A stretch of 64,000 bases of DNA from Oenanthe sinensis (taxonomy: Eukaryota; Streptophyta; Magnoliopsida; Apiales; Apiaceae). Location of the stretch: positions 41,015,501 to 41,079,500 of the forward strand of contig CM053813.1 in NCBI GenBank assembly GCA_028671895.1, given 5' to 3'. The notes under the pieces are model-generated. The model was not told the DNA's origin. It searched no databases and worked only from the letters and a program-made list of their open reading frames with translations. Shown here piece after piece: positions 46,700 through 57,464 of this stretch. The position numbers and the translations under genes are program-made. The number at the start of each line of letters is the position of its first letter. Position 1 is the stretch's first letter.

Positions 46700-47040
46700 A
46701 GGAAACAGTCCAACTCATGTGTGCCACGACTATATACATAGCCTATTCCACAAGTGATTGTGAAGTATATATGTAACTTCTCTGTATGACATGGTCCAAA
46801 ATAATTTAAGTTCAGATGTACTGAACGATGAAATAAATGGCCTAAGTCAGTCATCGTAGCTACTTTCAGTGTTATAATGGGACCAATTAGTATTTTGAGT
46901 TGTCTTGATTAAGATGCCAAAAGTCTGACACCAAGTGTACATGATCAAACATTAGTAACTAATTTTTCTTCGATTGTGATAAGCCGGTGATAATTCACCA
47001 AAATATCGTCAGCCAGTACCCAACCAAAGCCATACAGACT
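46700..47040. other. 3' flank of P450 pseudogene 3
   Basis: No gene seen. Confidence 0.4.
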
Positions 47041-47054
47041 CACCTAGCTACGGA

Positions 47055-47248
47055 CTAGGAGTATACAGAGGCATTCCAGTCTCCAGATGTCATAGATGCT
47101 TTACTGAGAAGATTTAACATGTACTTGCATTTGGAAAGTAGCAAGTTGTGAAGTGTGCATGGAACTTCCATTCCAAAAAATTCATGGCGCTTTATCTCAT
47201 GTTCTAATCCATGTCGTATAGCCAGTGAGCGTATATCCCAACTGTCCA
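47055..47248 (-). pseudogene. orphan terminal exon, protein unrecognised
   Basis: On the minus strand a T-run and GGACAG acceptor at about 47249 precede an open frame of 64 codons: WDIRSLAIRHGLEHEIKRHE, then FFGMEVPCTLHNLLLSKCKY and further to SVYS and a stop. Composition and acceptor suggest a real last exon. The upstream side (47260-48800) shows no matching exons, and a MITE lies there. I do not recognise the protein. Confidence 0.4.
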
Positions 47249-47249
47249 A

Positions 47250-47606
47250 AAAAAAATCTCTTAGGACCTCTTTTAACAAAAGAGTTAATTAAGTCTCAAT
47301 TTTGCAAATATGAATAAACATGTTTATATAAAAAGAAGATTATTAATATTCCAGAAAGAATTATACTAAAAGAAAAATGAGCATCTTTCAAAAATTAATA
47401 CCAATCTATTGAATTGCTTTAATGAATGATTTGATTGGTTTCAACAAAAAAAATATTATGTAAATTGATATACTTTAAATGAAAGTTAAAAAAGTTAGAT
47501 AAAAAATTGATTAAACTTCAAAATTACTTGATTGCAAAATGCAACTAATATTAGAGTGCAAATTTTATTTTAGCACTAAAAAATATATTTTATTAATGTT
47601 ATATAA
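47250..47606. other. gene-free AT-rich stretch
   Basis: Nothing recognised between the orphan exon and the MITE. Confidence 0.4.
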
Positions 47607-47608
47607 TA

Positions 47609-47827
47609 CTCCCTCTATCCCAAAATAATAGTCGGTTTGACTTTTTATACGTAATTTGAGTTGTAAAAAATCAATACTTGCATACATAATTTTTTAAATT
47701 TTTTTGAATAAAAATATAATTACCTAAATACATACAAGTATCTTTTTTTAGACCTTAAATCACGTGCAAAAAATCAAAACGATTATTATTTTGAGACAGT
47801 CAAAAGGACTATTATTTTGGGAGTGAG
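47609..47827. mobile_element. Stowaway-like MITE
   Basis: Left end TA-CTCCCTCTATCCCAAAAT, right end TTATTTTGGGAGTGAG-TA, with TA duplicated on both sides. The inner arms around AATAATAGTC and GACTATTATT pair. Confidence 0.85.
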
Positions 47828-47829
47828 TA

Positions 47830-48780
47830 ACAAATACCATAACTAGTTTGCATTTTGTATTGAATTCGGTCGAGTCCTATGCCCTGTGTAACATATACTG
47901 ATGTACAACACCACATACTTGGCCACCCAACTACAATTCAAATTGCATCTTCTTTAGTTCAGGTGACCAACTATGAAGCCGACTGTGATATGTTATAGTT
48001 TTCATTTATGCATTTCAGAAGTTCGCACCAATAATTAGTTCTTAGATGTGATCATGTGCCGACTAAATGTTTTGACATGTCAGACACCTGTCAACTTAAT
48101 CAGCAATTTTGCGTTTTATACTCAGCCACCAAATTAAAAGGTTTTTGAACGTCACAATGCATTGTGAATCAAACTGGATCTCAATATCGCAATTTCAAAT
48201 AAGTTCTAGAAATTTTCGCCTTGAGTCACCGGAGAATCCATTACTTCGGATTTTTTCACTAATTCCTGTGATGATATCATTAGATTTAATTAACCCCTCT
48301 TTTCGACTCAACGTATCTGCTGCTACATCAGCTTTTTGAAAAATAATTTATTGAACAATCGTAACCCTTTATTCCAGCCATCGTTAAACATTGATTAAAA
48401 TAAATGAAGATATAATAATCAAATACCTAAACTATATAGAAAGACAAAACTTGGTTTTTACATTAAAAAGATGTAACATGCATAATCAGCAGCAGGTATT
48501 TAACAAAAAATATGGCATTACGTGTTTGGGGAGTTCTTTCAGAGCTAGCTAGGTGCCAATGTGGCATCAGTACCAGGTTAATGAATCACCGCAAACTTTC
48601 TTCCTCTGTGTTTCTTTACCTTTCCTAATTCAGTACTCTCTCTTTCACAATATAAGTCATTTTGAAGCCGTTATTCACAGAAATGGTTTGATAGAACATA
48701 GTTAGGCTTGGTAAGAGTAACCGACGACAAAATTTGGTTGTTTATCGATTAGTTTGGAATTCAACTTCATATGGCTGTTT
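47830..48780. other. upstream region of the intact P450 gene
   Basis: No gene seen. The ORF at 48109-48339 has no recognisable features. No sure TATA box was assigned; TATATATGG at about 48809 is a candidate. Confidence 0.4.
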
Positions 48781-48888
48781 ATTGATGAATTTGGCATGAA
48801 GCCCTCCTTATATATGGTGTATCATTTTTCAGTTGGGAAGCACAATCAAGCAGAGATTATTAGCACCAAAAATATATGAATAATAACA

Positions 48889-51005
48889 ATGGAACATTCT
48901 CTACTTTTTTATGCATTCTCTTTGATCCTTTTGTTTTTCTTTTGCATGGTTATATATGTTTTCTGTGATCTGTGCCTAAAAGCTAAAATTCTCAGGGCCA
49001 AGTTACAAAAGCAAGGAATCGATGGTCCTACGCCTAGTCTTATTTTAGGAAACATTCCAGAAATGCAAAAGATTAAGTCCATGAAACTGGCATCTAATCC
49101 TTCAATTTTCAATTTAAATGAGCCCCCGTCACTCGACTGTTCTTCTGTACTCTTTCCACATTTCATCCAGTGGTCGAAACAATATGGTAATTGAATATAC
49201 AATGCTCCTCTTGTTATATAAATTGGATCGTGCTAAATTTTTTGGGTGCTTTTCCACTTGGCCTTTGTCAAAGACTCGTATTACTTGATCAACAATGCAG
49301 GCAAAACTTTCACGTTTGCACTTGGAAAGGTACAAATTCTCTATATTGCAGATCCCGGCTTAGTGAGAGAAATAAATATAATTAAAACATTAGACTTGGG
49401 AAAGCCTGCTTACTTGCAGAAGGATAGGGGGCCTCTTCTAGGGAAGGGTCTGATTACGACAAATCGCGAAGTTTGGTCTCACCAGAGGAAAACCATTGCT
49501 CATAATCTTTTTGTAGACAAAGTTAAGGTAGATTTTATTCCTAAGCTCTAATGCTATATTATAATATATTTTTAGACTTGTGAAGATTATATATGTCATT
49601 TACTAATTGCTCGCAGGACATGCTAAGCATAGTGTTAGGGTCTGGGAGCAAACTAGTTAAATCTTTGGAGAGTGTGGTTGAGGCTACTGGGAAAGTTGCA
49701 GAGATTAAAGTGGATGATTATGTGAGGAATTTCACATGTCATGTGTTTTCTACCATCATGTTTGGCGAAAACTATCCTACAAACACAGGCTTGTTTTCAA
49801 AATGTAGATCTCTCATACTTGCTTCTGGTTCACCAACCATACTCAACGGTCGTCCTTTCTACAGGTGAGGAACTCCATACTTCTTTGTTCTTGTATGTCA
49901 TAGACTCGTAGTTCTTTTACGAGTAAAAACACATGAAATTTGTGCATCAATATTTTAAGAGAGGACTTGTAACGTACCTCATTCTTTCTTATGAGTTATG
50001 CTACCTCTTCCCTGAACCCATGTTAAGTTGTCCACTCTTCTAGAAAAGGTGTTACAAGGAGGACTTACTATGCACAATTTTTATATGTTAATAAAAATAA
50101 ACTACTATTCATGATGCTTAATATCAGATTTCTTCCCACCAAGCAAAATAAAGAACAGTGGAGGCTTCAAAAAGAGGTATATTCAATTATCATGGACACA
50201 ACAAGAAAATGCACCATGGGAAGCGTCGGGGAAGGCATGATACATGCTCTAGTTGATGGTGCCAATCATGGTGAGCTTGGTCCATCTACGCCTCAACAAT
50301 TTATTGTTGATAATTGCAAGGATCTCTATCTTGCTGCATTTGAAGTCACGGGAATAGCTGCAATATGGGGTCTTATGCTATTAGCTGCCCATCCTGATTG
50401 GCAATCCCGTGCCCGAGCTGAGGTTCTCGAATTATGTGGAAGGGAGATGCCAGATGCTGAAAAGCTTAGCAAGATGAAAGTGGTATGTTACAATTATCTA
50501 TGTATTGAAACATAAGTACAATTATATTTATTCCAGTGCTAAATTTAATAACTAATCGCCAATGATTGTTTGCATGCAGTTAAAAATGATAATTCAGGAG
50601 GTGTTGCGGCTTTATCCAGGAGTGGCATTTGTGTCAAGGGAGGCTTTGGCAGATGTACAAATTGGGAAACTATGTATTCCCAAGGGAGTCAACATTTGGA
50701 TATGGCTCCTGGCACTGCACCGGGACACTCAACTATGGGGTCCGGATGCGGACAAATTTAACCCCGAGAGATTTGCCAATGGTATTTCTGCCGCTTGCAA
50801 ATCACCACAGGCTTATGTGCCCTTCGGGGTCGGACCACGAATATGTCCAGGAATGAGCCTGGCCATGTTGGAGATGAAAGTCATATTTGCTGTCATGTTA
50901 GCAAACTTTTCTTTCTCGCTATCACCCAATTATCGCCATGTTCCAAACTTTGGTTTACTGTTAGAGCCTAAATATGGTGTGGAACTTCTTGTACGTAACT
51001 TATAA
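48889..51005 (+). CDS. CYP714: cytochrome P450, CYP714 family, intact copy
   Basis: Five exons with GT-AG borders: 48889-49186, 49301-49527, 49617-49864, 50128-50482 and 50580-51005, 517 residues. ER-anchored mono-oxygenase of the CYP72 clan. Known CYP714 enzymes hydroxylate or epoxidise gibberellins and related diterpenoids; the substrate here is not known. Visible features: N-terminal anchor (about 4-28), GIDGPTPSLILGN hinge, the LDLGKPAYLQK segment, HQRKTIA helix C, I-helix AAFEVTGIA (Glu330, Thr332; Ala replaces the usual Gly), ExxR in EVLRLYP (383-386), PERF (438-441) and heme loop FGVGPRICPG with Cys465. The start matches its 5' duplicate at 51195. It is the only undamaged member of the cluster. 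Neighbouring copies show the same intron positions. Confidence 0.93.
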
Positions 51006-51129
51006 TTTTTGTTGCTTATGTTCCATTGCAATGTAATAAATATGGTTCACTGTTAGAGCTCTTAAATTTTCAAATTTTATAATATGTTTATATCCTTCTA
51101 CCTCCGAATGTTTCATATTTAGAATTAAC

Positions 51130-51573
51130 ATTTTTCAGTTGGGAAGCACAATCAAGCAGAGATTAATAGCACCAAAAATATGTGAATAATAACAATGGAA
51201 CATTCTCTACTTTTTTATGCATTCTCTTTGATCCTTTTGTTTTTCTTTTGCATGGTTATATGTGTTTTCTGTGATCTGTGCCTAAAAGCTAAAATTCCCA
51301 GGGCCAAGTTACAAAAGCAAGGAATCGATGGTCCTTCGCCTAGTCTTATTTTAGGAAACATTCCAGAAATGCAAAAGATTAAGTCCATTAAACTGGCATC
51401 TAATCCTTCAATTTTCAATTTAAATGAGCCCCCGTCACTCGACTGTTCTTCTGTACTCTTTCCACATTTCATCCAGTGGTCGAAACAATATGGTATTTGA
51501 ATATACAATGCTCCTCTTGTTATATAAATTAGATCGTGCTAAAATTTTTGGGTGCTTTTCCACTTGGCCTTTG
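51130..51573 (+). pseudogene. duplicated 5' end and exon 1 of the intact P450
   Basis: A direct copy, 2306 bases downstream, of 48828-49269: leader, ATG at 51195, exon 1 and the start of intron 1. It differs by a few substitutions (VIC for VIY, AKIPRAKL for AKILRAKL, GPSPS for GPTPS). It ends abruptly at TTGGCCTTTGTTAA, where an inverted segment joins, so no later exons follow. Confidence 0.92.
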
Positions 51574-52625
51574 TTAACTCGAGTTCGAATTCTAATCAAA
51601 CCGAGTCGAGTCAAGCTTATCGAGTTCGAATTCGAGTTCCGTATCGACCAGCTCGGTTCATTAACAGTCCTAAATTAAAGATAAAATTATAAAAATTATA
51701 TTGTAAATAGGATTCTTGCTAATTTGTCCGTGCAAAGAGTAGGAGCAATGGTTTTCCTTTGGTGAGTCCAAACCTCCTTATTCATTGTGAGAAGACCCTT
51801 GCCCAATGGAGGGTCCCGGCCCTTCTGCAAGTAAGATGGCTTCCCCAGGTCTAATGATCTGCAAAGACTTATCTGTTTTACCAATTAACCATCTCCTATA
51901 AACAAAATTTGTATATTTCCCAGTGTAAAAGAAAAAGTTTTTCCTGCTATTGATATTAATGCTAATTATCTAAAGCAAAAGGTGAAGAAGTCTAGAATCC
52001 TAGAAACAATATTCGGGGGAAACTGTTAGTTCTGATTTCTGAAGCAGAAGATAGTAGGATATAAATTTACCAAATTGGTTGCTCCACTAGCAGATATTTG
52101 GAAGCAGTATGGAGCGACAGTCTGGTGAGGGGTTCATTCAAGTTGTAGGTTGAAGCATCTGAGTCCAGTTCCTTGGACTCGATTTTGTGTATATCAAAAA
52201 CGTTTCCTAGAATAAACTAGGCATAGGATCATTACTTCTTTTCTTTAGAAGCTTTGCTCGGAGGATTTTAGCTTTCAGACAGAAATCATTAGTTATCAAA
52301 TAATTTGATAGTGTAAAAAATAATTAACTCGTCTTCTCCTGTTTTTGCAAGAGCTATCTAGATGTCTGCCTGTCAAAGGTTTTATTACTAATTAAATGAA
52401 AAATCCCAACAGCTCAAGTAAAGATAGTTTGATGGAGATGTGAAGTAAGTGCACAAGGGGCGGAGGGTATGAGCAAAAAATTCAGAATTTTATTCCACCT
52501 GGACATGCACATGTAGAGCTGGTCGACGTGGTTTTTGGAAGTTAAATGTGTTGTCCCAAAGATGAATAAATATATTATTAAAGTGTTAAAAGAGTGATAG
52601 TTGAATGGTTCTTTTCATAATAAAT
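51574..52625 (-). pseudogene. inverted copy of P450 pseudogene 1 (exons 1-2 and 5' flank)
   Basis: Reads in reverse as 39398-40475: dispersed-repeat fragment, exon 2 (51700-51950, with SLDLGKPSYLQKGRDPPLGK and the same premature stop before LVKQIS), intron, exon 1 (about 52070-52290, now with extra changes such as a stop in the LILGN segment) and upstream DNA to GACAACACATTTAACTTCC. Both stop-bearing copies share lesions, so the duplication followed inactivation. Confidence 0.9.
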
Positions 52626-53317
52626 TATAATCGTATATTTGTAAAAAAAATTGCCAATAGTTTTTGCTAATCGTATATTTGTTAAAAGATCTAAACATTT
52701 TTTTGCCAATAGTTTTTGCTAATCGTATATTTGTAAGATGAGGTGCATATAGAAAAGTTAAGCTGAAATGGAAAAATGTTTTCCAATATGTTTGGCTACA
52801 ACTTTTAACTTTTATTTACATATTTTTAATACTTGCAAAATAGTTTGGGGTACATTACACAAATGAAAGGCTCTGCTTAACAAACCGTGAGTACACTAGC
52901 TCACGTATTAAACCACTGCTTAACAACATTTTATACAATAAGATTTTTAAATTTTGATCCTCAAAATTTATAAAACTAAGTTGTTTAAAAAATACAAGTG
53001 ATTCTTCAAGCTTACATAAATTCCAATTAATACAATCAGGAAGCAATACATATTAACAAGAAGGTTTTATGATAATAATATTATATAGTTACATCTGGAA
53101 TTCATTTTTTCATTATATCAAAATTCCAACCATTTTTCATGTAATCCACAGGATGCATACGCTCTAACATAACATGAAGGGCTTTATTTTTATTTTGAAA
53201 TTGAACCAAACAATAAGCAAGCAATTTGTTTTGATTTCAGAAAAGAACCATACATGTCTTGTTAAGAATCAAGTTGGCAATAATAACATTGTAACAGCAA
53301 GCACAAATATATCTAAT

Positions 53318-53629
53318 CTACCCCCCAAACCCATACAAAGTCCTGCCCTGCCTCTTGAGAGCATAAACAACATCCATAGCAGTCACCGTCTTCCTCCTAG
53401 CGTGCTCGGTATAAGTAACGGCGTCACGAATGACATTTTCCAAGAAAATCTTAAGGACCCCGCGAGTCTCTTCGTAAATGAGACCTGAAATTCTCTTGAC
53501 ACCGCCTCTTCTAGCAAGTCTTCGAATAGCAGGCTTGGTAATGCCCTGGATGTTGTCCCTCAGGACTTTGCGATGCCTCTTGGCTCCCCCTTTGCCTAAC
53601 CCCTTGCCTCCCTTTCCACGCCCTGACAT
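53318..53629 (-). CDS. H4: histone H4 (second copy)
   Basis: 103 residues in a single exon, from [20 protein letters not shown] to GRTLYGFGG, with the same protein as the 26.8 kb copy as far as I can read. The ATG follows a run of A, as in the first copy. Upstream the frame stays open to 53836, but the conserved start is at 53629. It has its own octamer and TATA box, so it is probably expressed. Confidence 0.98.
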
Positions 53630-53697
53630 TTTTTTGTAGACTGATTTGTTGAATGCGATTGATTTTAATTGAAGAAATGGGGACTGGGGGGCTTTGC

Positions 53698-53705
53698 TTT
53701 TTATA
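53698..53705 (-). promoter_or_regulatory. TATA box of H4 (second copy)
   Basis: TATAAAAA in minus orientation, 69 bases before the ATG. Confidence 0.7.
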
Positions 53706-53794
53706 GCTTGAGATTGGGGGTTTGGGATTTTAACTAGTGGCGGGGTGTTTTTAGGACCGTACATTTGTAGTTTGATCGGACGGCTGAATAGTGT

Positions 53795-53802
53795 GATCCG
53801 CG
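53795..53802 (-). promoter_or_regulatory. histone octamer CGCGGATC of the second H4
   Basis: An exact octamer in minus sense, 166 bases upstream of the ATG. A second identical octamer lies at 54396-54403 in the duplicated promoter. Confidence 0.8.
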
Positions 53803-54395
53803 GGATGAATAAAGAATGGATGTGATTGGCAGACATGAGCGCGTAGGGATCTTAAAATTTGAACACGAAATGTGAGGCGCCTGCCCGGCTACTATGGGCA
53901 TCTAGCATTCAGGCGGGGTTTTTGTTTTTTTGATATTTGGATTGGTTTGTTTATTATTTTGTGCTTTTTTTTTGTTGTCATTGTTTAATCGTAATATTCC
54001 GTATTTTTTTTAAAATGATAAAATAGATTAATAATATTAAAGGATTAAAATTGGATAGATATTATGATTTAGAATAATGTGTTTTCGAATATATGACGAA
54101 TTTGAATCATATTAGGTTTTTGGTGTAGGGTTTTGAAACATTATATATTAATTAAGATCTACTCATTCTTTTATATTTTTTTCGATTCAACAAGACTAAA
54201 CAGTTACAAATTCCTCTCTCTACAAATTTTTATTCTTTTTCTTCATCTTTATTATTAAAATTTGTAAGATTTTCTATACATAGTTCAACGATTGATAATA
54301 TTTGACGTTTGATTTTTAGACACACTATTTTTAACTAGTGGCGGGGTGTTTTTAGGACCGTACATTTGTAGTTTGATCGGACGGCTGAATAGTGT

Positions 54396-54403
54396 GATCC
54401 GCG
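54396..54403 (-). promoter_or_regulatory. duplicate octamer, about 770 bp upstream of H4
   Basis: GATCCGCG on the plus strand, identical to the proximal octamer, in the distal promoter copy. There is no coding sequence next to it. Confidence 0.6.
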
Positions 54404-54566
54404 GGATGAGTAAAGAATGGATGTGATTGGCAGACATGAGCGCGTAGGGATCTTAAAATTTGAACACGAAATGTGAGGCGCCTGCCCGGCTACTATGGGC
54501 ATCTAGCATTCAGGCGGGGTTTTTGTTTTTTTGGATATTTGGATTGGTTTGTTTATTATTTTGTGC

Positions 54567-54676
54567 TTTTTTTTTGTTGTCATTGTTTAACCGTAATATC
54601 TCGTTTTTTTTATAATGATAAAAAAAAATTTGTTGTCATTGTTTAACCGTAATATCTCGTTTTTTTTATAATGATA
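54567..54676. repeat. short tandem duplication, period about 52 bp
   Basis: TTGTTGTCATTGTTTAACCG to TTTTTTTATAATGATAAAA occurs twice in a row inside the distal promoter copy only. Confidence 0.85.
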
Positions 54677-54949
54677 AAATAAATTAATAATATTAAAAGA
54701 TTAAAATTGGATAGATATTAGGATTTAGAATAATGTGTTTTCAAATATATGACGAATTTGAATCATATTAGGTTTTTGGTGTAGGGTTTTGAAACATTAT
54801 ATATTAATTAAGATCTACTCATTCTTTTATATTTTTTTCGATTCAACAAGACTAAACAGTTACAAATTCCTCTCTCTACAAATTTTTATTCTTTTTCTTC
54901 ATCTTTATTATTAAAATTTGTAAGATTTTCTATACATAGTTCAACTATC

Positions 54950-55440
54950 TTATAAAATACGTGCTAAATTTTTCGTAAGTCAGAATTTGATGATTCTGGA
55001 CTTTTTGGAAAGATCTTTTCATTCTCTATGACTTTCGTGGTTTAAATTTTTTCAGAAAAAAATGTTTTGAGGGTCAAAAATGTGCAATACAGATCTAGGC
55101 AGAATTGGAGTTATGGAGAAATTCTACGTTTGAGATGTGATATTTTCGATTGAGTACCAGGGATTGAATATAAGTTTAAATATGATGTGAATTCTTTGTT
55201 TGCGTGGTTGAGGTAAGTAACTTTCGTTTGTTCCGTATTAATGTGAAACGTGTTTTATATTGTTAGATTATGTATTTTTATGTAAGTAACTATTCGTTGC
55301 TCTGTATTATTATGTAAGTAATTTTACGTTGCTCTGTATTACTGATAAACATGTTTTATGTTATTAGATTACTTGTCCACGCCTATTTGTTTCGAATATC
55401 GTATATAGTATATTGACATGTGATTAAATAGAAAAGATTT
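54950..55440. other. gene-free stretch, possible LTR remnant
   Basis: Contains AGTACCAGGGATTGAATA and GAGGTAAGTAACTTTCGTTTG, which look like gypsy LTR sequence, with GTAAGTAA-TTTCGTTG-CTCTGTATTA repeated about three times (55210-55345). No ends could be assigned. Confidence 0.3.
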
Positions 55441-55449
55441 TCAGAAATC

Positions 55450-55715
55450 CCCAATCTTAGTCACATAAAGTATAAGATATCGGTCAATTGAAAAAGTGTG
55501 ACATAAGGAATAAGAATAAAATCTCGGTTACTGGGAATGTGTGACTAAGGATAAAAATAAGATCTTGGTCATTGAAAAAAGTGTGACATACAGTATGAGA
55601 TCACGGGAACTGGGAAAGTGTGACATAAGAATAAGATACCGGACACTGGAAAAGTGTAAGATAAGAATAAGAATAAGATGTCGGTCACTAACATAGTGTG
55701 ACCTGATTTAAGATT
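55450..55715. repeat. degenerate minisatellite, unit about 40-50 bp
   Basis: Five to six repeats built on AATAAGATATCGGTCACTG and AAAAGTGTGACATAAG with substitutions and small indels. It is probably part of a retrotransposon LTR. Confidence 0.65.
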
Positions 55716-55966
55716 GTGGAAATAAAATATGGATACATTGTTAAGATTTAGTTATTGAATAAGAATTTTGAATATGTGACTTTTAGAACCTATTATTTTG
55801 CATTACTTATCAAAAATGTTTTATTAGTTTTAGAATTATTATATTTATATATGTAATTTTATGTGTGAGTAGTGTATTTATATATATATTATGGACTAAG
55901 CCGGGGGTATTCACGGAAACAACATAGATACTCTTTTAGAATATGGGCATAGTCTGTGTACATCTT

Positions 55967-57158
55967 TGTTAGGAATTATGAGTTTTGATGATAACAAATT
56001 ACTTAGAATTTCAATAGGGACTCAAAATTATTTTGTAACTGATCAATGGATATGACTTATAAATATCCATTGACTAGGAAACCAGTTATCAGTTGAAACT
56101 TGTTTGTCAACTGATAAACTGGATTGTAGCATTGATTTATGTTTCACTATCAATTGATTGTATTACCTCGATGGATGCAATGATGTAGTCAACTGATGTT
56201 ATTGACTTCAATTTCTAGCTTCTCAACAGATGTGAAGAATGGCTGATCAATTGTAAATATTCTAAGTCAGAATTCTCACAAGTGAAGTGATCAACTGATG
56301 TTGAAGTCGATGGATGAAGACACTACTCAACGGATGAAAGCTATCAACTGATACAAGTCATCAATGGATAATTACAGTCAACGGATAAAGAACCATCAAT
56401 GGATAAGGAGTCGATGGATAACTCAATTATCCATCGACACATCAACTGATCAACAGATATCCTATCCATCGATGGATAAGCAAAGGTGAATCAACTGATA
56501 AGCTTAACAGCATTTATCAGTTGATTAAAGTTTCCCTGTTTAGCTAAAAGCCAGATATTACGGGAACAGTGCAGAAACTGAATCATTGGAAGACAGTCCT
56601 GTCAGGACTGTGAAGACTTTCTAGGCAACACAGCATCCAAGGAATATCTTAAGACAAAAGACACTTCCAGAGCTAGTTAGTTCTACAAGGAAAGCTGTGA
56701 AAAGGAGCTAGTTTCTATTTTTATGTAAACAGTATAAATTGTAATATTATATTGTTATCAGTCGATAGAGAACTAGAGTAGTAGTTTTTGTTTATAAAAA
56801 AAGCAAAAACACAGTAGCAAAGGAGAAGTTCTCAAGAAGAACTCAAGAAAAGCAAAGTAGAAAATTAGGCAGAACTTGTAATGCTTTTCTAAGTTCTACA
56901 TTCAACTTTGTACGCAGCTTAGTATTTTTACTAAGATCAATTGAAAGCAAAAACTCACTAGTGGAAAAACAATCCACTAGTAATTTTTAATCTTGTTGTT
57001 TCTGTTTTCAACACTTTAGTTATCCAGTTCTTAGTTACATCAATCTTAATTAAACACTCTCTTTGTACAAACTTATTTCCGCAAGAAGTTGAATTAATTC
57101 TTAAGTTTGTATTCACCCCCCCCTTCTCCAAACTTAGTGTACTTAAGGGCGAATAACA
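55967..57158. mobile_element. solo LTR, probably Ty1/copia
   Basis: Begins TGTTAGGAATTATGAGTTTT and ends GAATAACA, giving the terminal inverted repeat TGTTA/TAACA. It is flanked by the 5-bp target duplication ATCTT (55962-55966 and 57159-57163). The body has many short repeats of CAACTGAT and AACGGATA/ATGGATAA, and near the end the CACCCCCCCCTTCTCCAAAC tract. The opening and C-tract are typical of large plant copia LTRs. There is no internal region, so it arose by LTR-LTR recombination. Confidence 0.85.
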
Positions 57159-57229
57159 ATCTTGTTTTCCTGAACCCCGCTCTCTGAGCGGAGTATACAA
57201 GATATGTTTGGTTTGGTTTGATTTTTATA

Positions 57230-57459
57230 CTCCCTCGTTTCATATTTTTTATCTTAATGATTTTTCAAAAATCAGATCATTAAATTTTGACTCAATTTTT
57301 ATTCATAAAAATCTTCATTATTATAAGTTAATCAGAAATTTTAATGATATTCTAAGAAAATCCATATCCATTATATAATATACTTAATTTATTAGTCCAA
57401 ATTAATAAATTTGAACTTTGAAAATTAAAATAAAACTAAAATTATTAAATAGAGAGAGT
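57230..57459. mobile_element. Stowaway-like MITE
   Basis: Left end TA-CTCCCTCGTTTCATATTT, right end ATTAAATAGAGAGAG-TA. The arms are diverged but the TA target duplication and size fit. Confidence 0.6.
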
Positions 57460-57464
57460 AAATG

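Larger units (their letters stand above)
52640..53755 (-). repeat. inverted duplication, right arm (H4 gene and 3' flank)
   Basis: Reverse counterpart of 26710-27760. Local changes include a duplicated stretch with TTTTTTGCCAATAGTTTTTG near 52645-52715 and an insertion near 52885 (ACTAGCTCACG). Confidence 0.85.
53729..54945. repeat. tandem duplication of the H4 promoter, period about 601 bp
   Basis: TTTTAACTAGTGGCGGGGTG starts at 53729 and again at 54330. The copies run in parallel through CGTACATTTGTAGTTTGATC, the octamer, GGCGCCTGCCCGGCTACTAT and CATTCAGGCGG to TATACATAGTTCAAC (about 54290 and 54945). About 40 unmatched bases separate the units. Divergence is low, so the event is recent. 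Confidence 0.9.
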
